The notes beneath the pieces are model-generated. The model did no database searches. It had not been told where the DNA came from and saw only the letters and a program-made list of their open reading frames with translations. Made by a program: the position numbers and the translations under genes. From Acidovorax sp. Root219 (lineage in GTDB: Bacteria > Pseudomonadota > Gammaproteobacteria > Burkholderiales > Burkholderiaceae_C), in NCBI RefSeq assembly GCF_001428665.1, contig NZ_LMIJ01000047.1:63450-127449 (forward strand): DNA of 64,000 bases, given 5' to 3'. Positions 37,072-45,061 of the stretch are shown here, piece after piece. Positions within the stretch are counted from its first letter, which is position 1, and the number at the start of each line of letters is the position of its first letter.

Positions 37072-37746
37072 TCAGCGCAGCAGCTTTTTCAGCTCTGGCC
37101 ACACGTTGGCCAGCATCTGCGGGTGCGCCTCTGCACGCGGGTGAATGCGGTCTGCCTGGAACAGGCGGGTAGGGTCCGGGCCATCGGCCACGCCCTTGAG
37201 AAAAAACGGCACCACGGCCACTTTTTTGGCCTGGGCCACGGTGGTGAACAGGCCGGCAAACCGGTTCGCGTAGTCGGTGCCATAGTTCGGCGGCACCTGC
37301 ATCCCCACCAGCAAGACCTTGGCCCCGGCCTTTTGCGCCGCATCGGTCATGGCGCTCAGATTCTCTTCGGTGTTCTTGAGCGGCAGGCCGCGCAGCGCGT
37401 CATTGCCGCCGAGCTCGATCACCACCACGGCAGGCTTGTGCTGGGTCAGCAGGGCGGCCAGGCGTGAGCGCCCGCCCGAGGTGGTCTCGCCGCTCACGCT
37501 GGCATTGACCACGCGGCGCTCGATCTTTTCCTCCTGCAGCCGCTTTTCCAGGAGGGCCACCCAGCCGGCGCCGCGCGCCAGGCCGTACTCGGCGCTCAGC
37601 GAATCGCCCAGCACCAGAATGGCCGGCGCGCCTGGCGCGGAAGATGCAGGCGCCTGTGCCCAGGCTGCGGGGGCGCAAACCCCTGCCAAACCCAGGATGC
37701 CTGCCGAGAGGATAAAGTGGCGCCGATACTGCAGATGTCGAATCAA
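37072..37746 (-). CDS. Arylesterase / TesA-like SGNH lipase, periplasmic
   Basis: Secreted SGNH hydrolase of about 224 residues. Block I is ILVLGDSLSAEYGL with the nucleophile Ser, block III is ELGGNDALRG with the oxyanion Asn, and block V is DRIHPRAEAH with catalytic Asp and His. This is the layout of E. coli TesA (thioesterase I/lysophospholipase). The best start I see is TTG at 37746, which has AAAGG eight bases upstream and gives a signal peptide (FILSAGILGLAGVCAPAAWA). Divergent from the ABC ATPase gene with only 15 bp between starts, as in tesA-ybbA of E. coli. Confidence 0.88.
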   Translation of the reverse strand: MIRHLQYRRHFILSAGILGLAGVCAPAAWAQAPASSAPGAPAILVLGDSLSAEYGLARGAGWVALLEKRLQEEKIERRVVNASVSGETTSGGRSRLAALLTQHKPAVVVIELGGNDALRGLPLKNTEENLSAMTDAAQKAGAKVLLVGMQVPPNYGTDYANRFAGLFTTVAQAKKVAVVPFFLKGVADGPDPTRLFQADRIHPRAEAHPQMLANVWPELKKLLR

Positions 37747-37761
37747 AGCAAAGAACCTTTC

Positions 37762-38457
37762 ATGTCCGAATCTTCCCCATCGCCCGTGACCCCCATTATT
37801 GCCGTCGAGCATGTCTTCAAGTCGGTCACGGATTCGACCGGTACGCTGGACATTCTGCGGGATATCGATTTCCGCCTGGCGCCAAGGGAAACTGCGGCCA
37901 TCGTGGGGGCTTCGGGCTCTGGCAAGAGCACGCTCCTGTCCATCATCGCCGGGCTCGATACGCCCACGCGCGGCACGGTGCGCCTGGACGGCCATGACCT
38001 CTTCGCCATCGACGAGGACGAGCGCGCCGCGCTGCGCGCGCAGAAGGTGGGCTTCGTGTTCCAGAGCTTCCAGCTCATGGGCAACCTCACCGCGCTGGAG
38101 AACGTGATGCTGCCGCTGGAGCTGGCCAACCGGCGCGACGCGCGCAAGGCCGCTGCCGACATGCTGGCCCGCGTGGGCCTGGGCCAGCGCCTTTCGCACT
38201 ATCCCAAGGTGCTCTCGGGCGGCGAGCAGCAGCGCGTGGCGCTGGCGCGAGCCTTCGTGGTGCACCCGGCCGTGCTGCTGGCCGACGAGCCCACGGGCAG
38301 CCTGGACTTTGCGACGGGCGAGACCATCATGCAGCTCATGTTCGAGCTCAACCGCGAGCAGGGCACCACGCTGGTACTGGTCACGCACGACCGCGGCATC
38401 GCCGCGCGCTGTGAGCGGCGCATCACCATTGATGCCGGGCAGGTTGCTGAGAACTAG
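37762..38457 (+). CDS. ABC transporter ATP-binding protein, YbbA/LolD type
   Basis: ATPase of about 231 residues. Walker A GASGSGKSTLLSIIAG, Q-loop FVFQSFQLMGNLTALENVMLP, signature LSGGEQQRVALARAF and Walker B VLLADEPTGSLD are all intact. Sequence and position next to the TesA-like gene match E. coli YbbA, whose partner YbbP is a MacB-type permease. Here no permease gene follows; rlmB comes next. A start at 37735 (M-S-N-Q-S-K) would add nine residues and overlap the divergent esterase start; 37762 is slightly preferred. Confidence 0.9.
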   Translation: MSESSPSPVTPIIAVEHVFKSVTDSTGTLDILRDIDFRLAPRETAAIVGASGSGKSTLLSIIAGLDTPTRGTVRLDGHDLFAIDEDERAALRAQKVGFVFQSFQLMGNLTALENVMLPLELANRRDARKAAADMLARVGLGQRLSHYPKVLSGGEQQRVALARAFVVHPAVLLADEPTGSLDFATGETIMQLMFELNREQGTTLVLVTHDRGIAARCERRITIDAGQVAEN

Positions 38458-38460
38458 GCT

Positions 38461-38548
38461 ACCCCCTGAGGCGCTTCGCGCCTTCCCCCTGGAAGGGGGA
38501 CGCCACCGGTGGCCTGGCAAAGCCAGTTCCACGGTGGCACTGGCCTTG
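38461..38548 (+). repeat. GC-rich intergenic repeat, copy 2
   Basis: ACCCCCTGAGGCGCTTCGCG at one end and GGCACTGGCCTTG at the other match the ends of copy 1 at 29145-29253. CCTTCCCCCT/AGGGGGACG in the first half and CCACCGGTGG...CCACGGTGG in the second form hairpins. It starts four bases after the ATPase stop and may terminate that transcript. Confidence 0.65.
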
Positions 38549-38624
38549 ACGCGCCAGTTGCATGGGCCTACAGCGCCATCGACAGCTGATAGGGAATCAG
38601 CTTCGTCCAGTCGATAATCAGGGC

Positions 38625-39371
38625 ATGTCTTCCCCCAAAGTTCTTTTCGGCTTCCACGCCGTGGGCGTGCGTCTGAAGACCGCGCCCAAATCCGTCATCG
38701 AGATCTACTACGAGGTCACGCGGCGCGATGCGCGCATGCGCCAGTTCCTCGACCGGGCCCGCGAGGCCGGTGCCCGCCTGATCGAAGCTGACAGCGAGCG
38801 CATCGCCAAGCTGGCCGGCAGCCATGGCCACCAGGGCGTGGCGGCGCGGGTGGAGCCCGTGGCCCAGATCACCTCGCTCGACGAGCTGCTGGAGAACCTC
38901 GAAGCCGCTGGCGTCGAGAACCCGCTGCTGCTGGTGCTCGACGGCGTGACCGACCCGCACAACCTGGGCGCCTGCCTGCGCGTGGCCGATGGTGCCGGTG
39001 CCCATGCCGTCATCGCCCCCAAGGACCACGCCGTGGGCATCAATGCCACGGTGGCCAAGGTCGCCAGCGGAGCGGCCGAAACCATGCCCTACTTCATGGT
39101 CACCAACCTGGCGCGCACCCTGGGCGAGCTCAAGGAGCGCAACATCTGGTGCATAGGCACCAGCGACGATGCGCCCAAGACCGTCTACCAGGTGGACTTG
39201 AAGGGCCCCGTGGCCCTGGTGCTGGGCGCCGAGGGCGACGGCATGCGCCAGCTCACGCGCAAGACCTGCGACGAGCTGGTCAGCATCCCCATGAAGGGCG
39301 CGGTGGAAAGCCTCAATGTGTCTGTCGCCAGCGGCGTCTGCCTCTACGAGGCGCTGCGCCAGAGGACTTGA
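38625..39371 (+). CDS. rlmB: 23S rRNA (guanosine(2251)-2'-O)-methyltransferase
   Basis: SPOUT-class methyltransferase of 248 residues that modifies G2251 in the ribosomal P-loop. The N-terminal substrate-binding part starts [14 protein letters not shown]; the catalytic domain has the knot motifs [19 protein letters not shown] with the key Asn and Arg, [14 protein letters not shown] and the SAM loop [17 protein letters not shown]. The start at 38625 (M-S-S-P-K-V) fits the family. The sirtuin gene begins four bases after its stop codon. Confidence 0.95.
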   Translation: MSSPKVLFGFHAVGVRLKTAPKSVIEIYYEVTRRDARMRQFLDRAREAGARLIEADSERIAKLAGSHGHQGVAARVEPVAQITSLDELLENLEAAGVENPLLLVLDGVTDPHNLGACLRVADGAGAHAVIAPKDHAVGINATVAKVASGAAETMPYFMVTNLARTLGELKERNIWCIGTSDDAPKTVYQVDLKGPVALVLGAEGDGMRQLTRKTCDELVSIPMKGAVESLNVSVASGVCLYEALRQRT

Positions 39372-39375
39372 CCGT

Positions 39376-40113
39376 ATGCAGGAGGATCGCCTGGACACCG
39401 TGCGCGCCTGGGTGCAGGAGGCCCGGCACATCGCCGTGCTCACCGGCGCGGGCGTGAGCGCCGAATCGGGCGTGCCCACCTTTCGCGATGCGCAGACGGG
39501 CTACTGGGCCCAGTTCCGCGCCGAGGACATGGCCACCGAGGAGGGCTTTCGCGCCCATCCCGAGCGGGTCTGGAACTGGTACCAGCACCGGCGCCAGTTG
39601 ATGGAGGGCGTGGCGCCCAACGCCGGGCACCTGGCGCTGGCGGCCTTCCAAGCGGCCCACCCGGGGCGGCTCACGCTGATCACCCAGAACGTGGATGGCC
39701 TGCACCAGCGCGCGGGCAGCACGGGCGTGCTGTGCCTGCATGGCGATCTGTTCGCCAACCGCTGGCTCGACACGCCGCGCAACTGCTGCCACATCGACGA
39801 TGCAGTGGCCGGCAGCCCGCCGCATTGCGACCGCTGTGGCAACCGGCTGCGCCCCGGCGTGGTGTGGTTTGGTGAAATGCTGCCGCTGGCCGTGTTCGAG
39901 GCCGCTGAGCGGGCGGCGCAGGATTGCGACCTCATGCTGGTCGCCGGCACGGCAGGCGCCGTGTACCCGGCTGCAGGCCTGGCGCGCCAGGCGCGTGCGG
40001 TCGGTGCCCGTGTGGTCGTGGTCAACCCCGCCCCCAGCGAACTCGACGATGCCGCAGATGCCGTGCTGCGCGGTACGTCGGCAACCCTGCTGCCGCAGTT
40101 GCTGCAAGCCTGA
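39376..40113 (+). CDS. cobB: Sir2-family NAD-dependent protein deacylase (class III type)
   Basis: Sirtuin of 245 residues, removing acyl groups from lysines with NAD+. Seen are the NAD motif TGAGVSAESGVPTFRD, the QNVDGLH segment, catalytic H122 in CLHGD and the VVVNPAPSE-type ribose motif. Y69 and R72 in WYQHRR match the Tyr-x-x-Arg pair that gives SIRT5/CobB preference for succinyl and malonyl lysine. The zinc site is unusual: C151 and C154 form a normal CxxC, but the first pair is the adjacent C137-C138. Starts four bases after rlmB, so cotranscribed. Confidence 0.92.
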   Translation: MQEDRLDTVRAWVQEARHIAVLTGAGVSAESGVPTFRDAQTGYWAQFRAEDMATEEGFRAHPERVWNWYQHRRQLMEGVAPNAGHLALAAFQAAHPGRLTLITQNVDGLHQRAGSTGVLCLHGDLFANRWLDTPRNCCHIDDAVAGSPPHCDRCGNRLRPGVVWFGEMLPLAVFEAAERAAQDCDLMLVAGTAGAVYPAAGLARQARAVGARVVVVNPAPSELDDAADAVLRGTSATLLPQLLQA

Positions 40114-40252
40114 TCGGGCTACGCCTGGTTCAGGGGGCATGCCCCAAAATTGTGCGCTTTGTGCGACAGACTGTCGCAGACCGGACAAGTTGTCACGGGC
40201 CGTGCCTGTAGCCTGCGCCACCTTTGCACAATTCTCCGGGCACCTTCACACC

Positions 40253-41419
40253 ATGAGCCGTCGTCACTTTCTCCTGCGCGCCACCCAGATGGCTGCGGCC
40301 ACCAGCCTGCCTGTGTGGGCTTCCACGGCGAGCGCTGCCGAAGAACCGATGTCGGCCAGGCACATCAACCTGGGCTGCTCCATTGCCCTGACCGGGCCGC
40401 TGGGCCAGGCCGGCATCGAGCAGGTGGCGGGCATGAAGGCCGCGTTTGCCGAGCTGAACCAGGCCGGCGGCGTGCACGGCCGCGAGATCCGCATGGACGC
40501 CAAGGACGATGCCTACGTCGCCAGCCGCACCCTGCAGAACGTGACGCAGATGCTGGAGGCGCAGTCCATCTTCGCGCTGATCTCGCCCCTGGGAACGGCC
40601 AACACGGCCGCCATCCTGCCGCTGATCGAAGGCAAGGGCATCCCCACCGTGGGCCCCATCACGGGTGCGCCCTCGCTGCGCTCGGCCGAGCAGCGCAACG
40701 TGTTCTTCGTGCGCCCGAGCTACCGCGACGAAACCCAGCGCCTGGTCAAGCAGGTGGTGGAGATGGGCCTCAAGCGCATTTCCGTGGTCTACCTGGACAA
40801 CCCCTTTGGCAAGGAAGTGCTCAAGGACATGTCGCGCGCGCTCGATGAGATCAAGGTCGAGCGCGCCGGCGAATTCGCCCTGGCGGTGGACGGCAAGAAT
40901 GGTGCCGAGCTGGCCGAGAAGGTGGCCGCAGAGCGCCCGGGCGCCGTGCTGCTGGCCACCACCGGCACGGCCAACACGGCTTTCGTGCTGCCATTCCGTG
41001 CCAAGGCGGCCGGCGTGCCGCTGGCCGGCCTGTCGGTCACGGTGATCTCGTCGGAGCTGCCCAAGCTGGCCGCCGCCACGCGCGGCATGGCCCTGGTGCA
41101 GGTGTTCCCGGACGCGAATTCGCAAAAGTCGGTGGTGGTGCGCAAGTTCCAGAGCACCATGAAGGCCACGGGTGCCAATGCCGCCTTCATCAACAGCGGC
41201 AGCTCCCTGGAAGGCTGGGTCAATGCCCAGATCATGATCGAAGGCCTGAAGAACGCGGGCAAGGACCTGACCCGCGACAAGCTGCGCAATGGCCTGGCGG
41301 GTATCCGCTCGCTCTCGTTCGGCGACTTCAATGTCGGCTTTGGCAGCAAGGCACCCTACGTGGGCTCCGACTCGATCTACCTGGCCATCTACGCCGAGAA
41401 CGCGCGCCGACTGAGCTGA
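40253..41419 (+). CDS. ABC transporter substrate-binding protein, LivJ-like, Tat-exported
   Basis: Receptor of 388 residues. The signal carries twin arginines (MSRRHFLLRATQMAAA) and ends near STASAAEE, so Tat export is likely. The mature part HINLGCSIALTGPLGQAGIEQVAGMKAAF is a type I periplasmic-binding fold of the branched-chain amino acid class. No permease or ATPase gene is adjacent. Ligand unknown; orphan receptors of this type are common in this family of bacteria and may serve shared permeases. It is preceded by a 139-bp gap after the sirtuin gene. Confidence 0.9.
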   Translation: MSRRHFLLRATQMAAATSLPVWASTASAAEEPMSARHINLGCSIALTGPLGQAGIEQVAGMKAAFAELNQAGGVHGREIRMDAKDDAYVASRTLQNVTQMLEAQSIFALISPLGTANTAAILPLIEGKGIPTVGPITGAPSLRSAEQRNVFFVRPSYRDETQRLVKQVVEMGLKRISVVYLDNPFGKEVLKDMSRALDEIKVERAGEFALAVDGKNGAELAEKVAAERPGAVLLATTGTANTAFVLPFRAKAAGVPLAGLSVTVISSELPKLAAATRGMALVQVFPDANSQKSVVVRKFQSTMKATGANAAFINSGSSLEGWVNAQIMIEGLKNAGKDLTRDKLRNGLAGIRSLSFGDFNVGFGSKAPYVGSDSIYLAIYAENARRLS

Positions 41420-41474
41420 GCCAAGGCCTTTCCCTGCATGCCTGCGGTCGGCGCACCAAGCGGCTGCGCCAGGC

Positions 41475-42086
41475 TCACAGGTACCACCGCCACGCCTGCA
41501 GCATGCCTTGCGCGGTGGCTTCGCTGCCGGTGAATGCCGCGAGCACGTGCGCCACCTGCGCGCGGCTGCTGGCCTTGAGCTCATAGGTGTCGTCGAGCGC
41601 ATCGTCGCCCAGGGCCGCCAGGGCGTTGGCCACCGTGGCGATGGCGCCCAGCGCGGTGGGCAGGTCATCGGCAAAACGGTTCGGGTCGTTGAAGTTTCCT
41701 CGTCCCGCCATGTCGAACCAGACGCTACCGTCGTTGCGGTCCAGGATGAATGGGTTGGCGCCTTCCTGCGCGATCACCAGCCAGTGTGCAGGCCAGCCCT
41801 TGATCGGGTTGTCGGGGTTGCGTGACCAGGCATAGCCGTCCTGCCGTGCCCAGAGCTTGTGCAGCGGCGGCACGTCCACCGGGTTGCCCCCCGCGTTGAT
41901 GGCGAGGCCCACCGGGCCTACCGACGCATGCCAAGTCTCGCCCCAGGGCCCCACCTCGCGGTAGAAGGCCTCCACGATGGCGGGCAGAGGGAAGGGCCCT
42001 TGCCAGTCGCTGGCGGGCTGGGGTTGCAGGTGGCCCCAGGGGGCGAGCAGCGGGCGCAGGCGGTCGAATGGCGCCACCATGGTCAC
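41475..42086 (-). CDS. SMI1/KNR4-like protein
   Basis: Protein of 203 residues beginning with GTG in a GTGA overlap with the upstream gene (an ATG two codons on is also possible). The central part LPAIVEAFYREVGPWGETWH and the strand pair WLVIAQEGANPFILDRNDGSVWF resemble SMI1/KNR4 (SUKH) proteins, which in bacteria are often immunity proteins of contact-dependent or polymorphic toxins. No toxin gene is adjacent. The assignment rests on pattern, not alignment. Confidence 0.6.
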   Translation of the reverse strand: MTMVAPFDRLRPLLAPWGHLQPQPASDWQGPFPLPAIVEAFYREVGPWGETWHASVGPVGLAINAGGNPVDVPPLHKLWARQDGYAWSRNPDNPIKGWPAHWLVIAQEGANPFILDRNDGSVWFDMAGRGNFNDPNRFADDLPTALGAIATVANALAALGDDALDDTYELKASSRAQVAHVLAAFTGSEATAQGMLQAWRWYL

Positions 42087-42565
42087 TCCGAATGCACGTC
42101 GGTGAAGGCACCGTTGGCGGTGTTGATGTGGACGAGCTGGCTTGGCTCCCAGGGAATCTCGTAGCCCACCGAGCAGGCACTTTGCGTGGCCCCCGGGCCG
42201 TGGTCGGGATGCACTTCGATGAAGCAGGGCGTCAGAAAGCCCCAGAGCGTGCCTTCATTCAATGCAACCCCCGGTGGCACCACCTCGCATTCGAGCAGAA
42301 AGGCAACGAGCGCCGGGGTGGCGTCGTCGCGGATCTGCCGGGCATTGGCGAGCAAGCGCGAGAAAGCCTGGGCCTGCGCTGCCGTCGGCCCCTGTTTGGC
42401 GCCATGCACGCGCAGGGCAAATCCGTCGCCCAGGTGGGCAATGCCGACCGTTCCTTCCCAGACCTTGGACTGGCCTTCGGCGGACAGGGCACCGAAGGGT
42501 GCTGCCTGCAGGTTGCGGGTGAACATGCCCATGGGGTCCTTTGCGGCGGGTGTGGGGGTGCCCAA
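42083..42565 (-). CDS. Hypothetical protein, coupled to the SMI1-like gene
   Basis: Protein of 160 residues (or 149 from an ATG at 42532, M-G-M-F-T-R-N). I do not recognise it. It has no signal peptide or membrane helix, is mixed alpha/beta in character, and has an aromatic C-terminal part (WGFLTPCFIEVHPDHGPG ... VGYEIPWEPSQLVHIN). Its stop overlaps the next gene's GTG start, so the two products are probably made together. Pairs of small cytosolic genes like this occur in toxin-immunity remnants, but nothing else here supports that. Confidence 0.7.
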   Translation of the reverse strand: MGTPTPAAKDPMGMFTRNLQAAPFGALSAEGQSKVWEGTVGIAHLGDGFALRVHGAKQGPTAAQAQAFSRLLANARQIRDDATPALVAFLLECEVVPPGVALNEGTLWGFLTPCFIEVHPDHGPGATQSACSVGYEIPWEPSQLVHINTANGAFTDVHSE

Positions 42566-42799
42566 GTATCCTGCAGGATCCGCGCACTCGGCGATCCTCC
42601 CTGCTGCGGTACCGCCTGCAGATACCTGCGGTGCCTGCGGCGAACCCCGTGCCTGCGGTCGTCCTGCACAGGGCGGGGCCTGCCTGCAACCCGCCTGGGG
42701 AATATTTGGCTTGGCGTTTTGCGCAAGGCATGCCTAAGATGTTTCCAACGGGGGGCAGGGGGGTGAGCGACGGCCAGGCCCCTTCACGAAAAGGGCTGT

Positions 42800-44644
42800 A
42801 TGGCATCTGATTTCTCCGGGGCCTACTGGGAGCACAATCCTGACGCGCTGCTGGTCATCGCGCCGGACGGTGCTGTCCTGCACTGGAACCCGGCAGCGGA
42901 AGCCACCTTCGGCTACACCGAGGCCGAGGCCCGGGGCCGCAGCCTGGCACAGCTGATTGTGCCGCCGGACCAGGTACACGACGAGGAGTCGATCTGCGCC
43001 GAAGCCCTGCAGTCCGGCGTGTCCGTGCACGAGTCGGTGCGCCGGCGCAAGGATGGCTCGCTGGTCCATGTGAACGTGTCCACCCGGGCTGTCTTTGGCG
43101 AGGGCGGTCAACTGGCCTACTTTCTGTCGAGCAAGAAGGACGTCACCCAGCTCAAGGTGCTGCGCGATGCCAAGCTGGTCGAGGCGCGCTTTCGCGACCT
43201 GCTCGAATCCACGCCCGATGCCATCGTGATGGTCAACGCCACCGGGCGCATCGTGCTCGTGAACTCGCAGGCCGAGCGGGTATTCGGCTACCCCCGGGCC
43301 CAGTTGCTGGGGCAGGCGGTCGAGGTGCTGCTGCCCCAGCGCTACCGCAACGCCCACCTGGGGCACCGCAGCGGCTTTTTCGTCCAGCCGCGCACGCGCA
43401 CCATGGGGGCGGGTCTGGAGCTGTATGGTGTGCGCAGCGACGGCAGCGAGTTTCCGGTGGAAATCAGCCTGAGTCCGCTGGAAACGGAAGAGGGCACCAT
43501 GGTGATGAGCGCCATCCGCGACATCACGGCGCGCAAGAAGGCCGACCAGAAGTTCCGCGACCTGCTCGAATCGGCGCCCGATGCCATGGTGATCGTGGAC
43601 CGGGATGGGAACATCGTGCTGGTCAACTCCCAGGCCGTCAAATTGTTCGGCTGGGCGCGCGAGGAGCTGCTGGGCCAGCCGATCGAGCTGCTGGTGCCCA
43701 CGCGCCACCGCGGCCAGCACCCGCGGCACCGAGGGGGGTTCTTCACCGAGCCGCGCACCCGCTCCATGGGGGCAGGTCTGGACCTGTACGGCCTGCGCAA
43801 GGATGGCTCCGAGTTTCCGGTCGAGATCAGCCTGAGCCCGCTGGAGACCGAAGAGGGGCTGTTCGTCTCCAGTGCCATCCGCGACGTGACCGAGCGCAAG
43901 CGCTTCGAGCAGGCGCTGCGCGACAAGAACCTGGAGCTGGAGAACGCCGCGCTGGTCAAGGACCGCTTCCTGGCCAGCATGTCGCACGAGCTGCGCACGC
44001 CGCTCAATGCCGTCATCGGCTTCACCGGCACCCTGCTCATGCGCTTGCCGGGGCCCCTCAACGCCGAGCAGGAAAAGCAGCTGCGCATCGTGCAGACGGG
44101 CGCGCGCCACCTGCTGTCGCTGATCAATGACCTGCTGGACGTGGCCAAGCTGCGCGATGGCAAGCACGTGCTTCAGTGGGAGATGGTGGATTGCTGCGCA
44201 GTGGTGGAGGAGGTGGCTGCGACCTTGGGCCCTGATGCGCAGCGCAAAGGCCTGGCCTTCGTGGTGAGCATGCCCGAGCATGCAGTCCTTGTCCGCACCG
44301 ACCGGCGCGCCCTCGCCCAGGTGGCCATCAACCTGGTGGGCAATGCCATCAAGTTCACGGGCCAGGGTCAGGTGCTGGTGCAGCTCGATGCGCCGGACCC
44401 GGCCAGCCCGCGGCTGAGCCTGCGCGTGCAGGACACCGGGCCCGGCATCCCCCTGGCGGACCAGTCGCGGCTGTTCGAGCCGTTCTCCCGGGTGGAGGGT
44501 GCCGAGCGGCACCAGGAGGGTTCGGGCCTGGGCCTGCACCTGAGCCGCAAGCTCGCCCAGGCGCTGGGCGGCGACATCACGCTGCACAGCCGGCCAGGCG
44601 AGGGCAGTACCTTCATTCTTGATTTGCCGGGAGCCCAGGGATGA
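42800..44644 (+). CDS. Soluble multi-PAS sensor histidine kinase
   Basis: Cytoplasmic kinase of 614 residues without membrane helices. Three PAS domains lie at about 1-125, 130-250 and 250-370; the second and third are close copies (RDLLES-PDA, GRIVLVNSQA/GNIVLVNSQA, DGSEFPVEISLSPLETEEG in both). A HisKA domain follows with the phospho-acceptor in FLASMSHELRTPLNAVIGF (about 390), then HATPase_c with N box NLVGNAIKFTG, G1 DTGPGIP and G2 GSGLGLHLS. No heme or flavin ligand can be assigned by eye. The response regulator gene overlaps its end (ATGA at 44641), and a c-di-GMP protein gene follows. Confidence 0.93.
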   Translation: MASDFSGAYWEHNPDALLVIAPDGAVLHWNPAAEATFGYTEAEARGRSLAQLIVPPDQVHDEESICAEALQSGVSVHESVRRRKDGSLVHVNVSTRAVFGEGGQLAYFLSSKKDVTQLKVLRDAKLVEARFRDLLESTPDAIVMVNATGRIVLVNSQAERVFGYPRAQLLGQAVEVLLPQRYRNAHLGHRSGFFVQPRTRTMGAGLELYGVRSDGSEFPVEISLSPLETEEGTMVMSAIRDITARKKADQKFRDLLESAPDAMVIVDRDGNIVLVNSQAVKLFGWAREELLGQPIELLVPTRHRGQHPRHRGGFFTEPRTRSMGAGLDLYGLRKDGSEFPVEISLSPLETEEGLFVSSAIRDVTERKRFEQALRDKNLELENAALVKDRFLASMSHELRTPLNAVIGFTGTLLMRLPGPLNAEQEKQLRIVQTGARHLLSLINDLLDVAKLRDGKHVLQWEMVDCCAVVEEVAATLGPDAQRKGLAFVVSMPEHAVLVRTDRRALAQVAINLVGNAIKFTGQGQVLVQLDAPDPASPRLSLRVQDTGPGIPLADQSRLFEPFSRVEGAERHQEGSGLGLHLSRKLAQALGGDITLHSRPGEGSTFILDLPGAQG

Positions 44645-45036
44645 CCGCCCGCATCCTGGTCATCGAAGACGACGAAGCCAGCCGCATGCTGGTGACTTAC
44701 CTGCTGGAGGCCGATGGCTACCAGGTCTACAGCGCGTCCAACGGGCGCGATGGCGTGCGCGCCGCGCTGGAGCATGGGCCCGATCTCATCCTGTCGGACC
44801 TGCAGATGCCGGTCATGGACGGTTACGAGGTGGCCAGGCTGCTGCATGCCGACCCCGGCTGGCGCCGGGCTCCGCTGGTCGCCGTGACGGCTTTTTCCAT
44901 GCCCGGAGACAGGGAGAAGGCGCTGGAGGTGGGCTTCCAGGACCACATCTCCAAGCCCATCGACCCGGAGCGCTTCGTGCGCCAGGTCGAGGCCTATCTC
45001 TCGCCGTCATCGCGGGCGGTACGCCCGCCGCGGTGA
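44641..45036 (+). CDS. Single-domain response regulator (CheY-like)
   Basis: Receiver-only protein of 131 residues. Acidic pocket IEDDEASRM, phospho-acceptor Asp in LILSDLQMPVMDGYE (about residue 56), Thr in AVTAFS and Lys in HISKPIDPE are all in place. No output domain, so it probably relays phosphate or acts by protein contact, for example within the kinase/c-di-GMP pathway of this operon. Its ATG overlaps the kinase stop, giving 1:1 coupling. Confidence 0.94.
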   Translation: MTARILVIEDDEASRMLVTYLLEADGYQVYSASNGRDGVRAALEHGPDLILSDLQMPVMDGYEVARLLHADPGWRRAPLVAVTAFSMPGDREKALEVGFQDHISKPIDPERFVRQVEAYLSPSSRAVRPPR

Positions 45037-45061
45037 TCCACAAGCAAGGAGGGCGGCAGCC

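Noticed and set aside
42603-42660. CCTGCGG repeats as a CRISPR or VNTR array
   Set aside because: Only three 7-mers with irregular spacers of 2 and 11 bases; no long direct repeats or cas genes.
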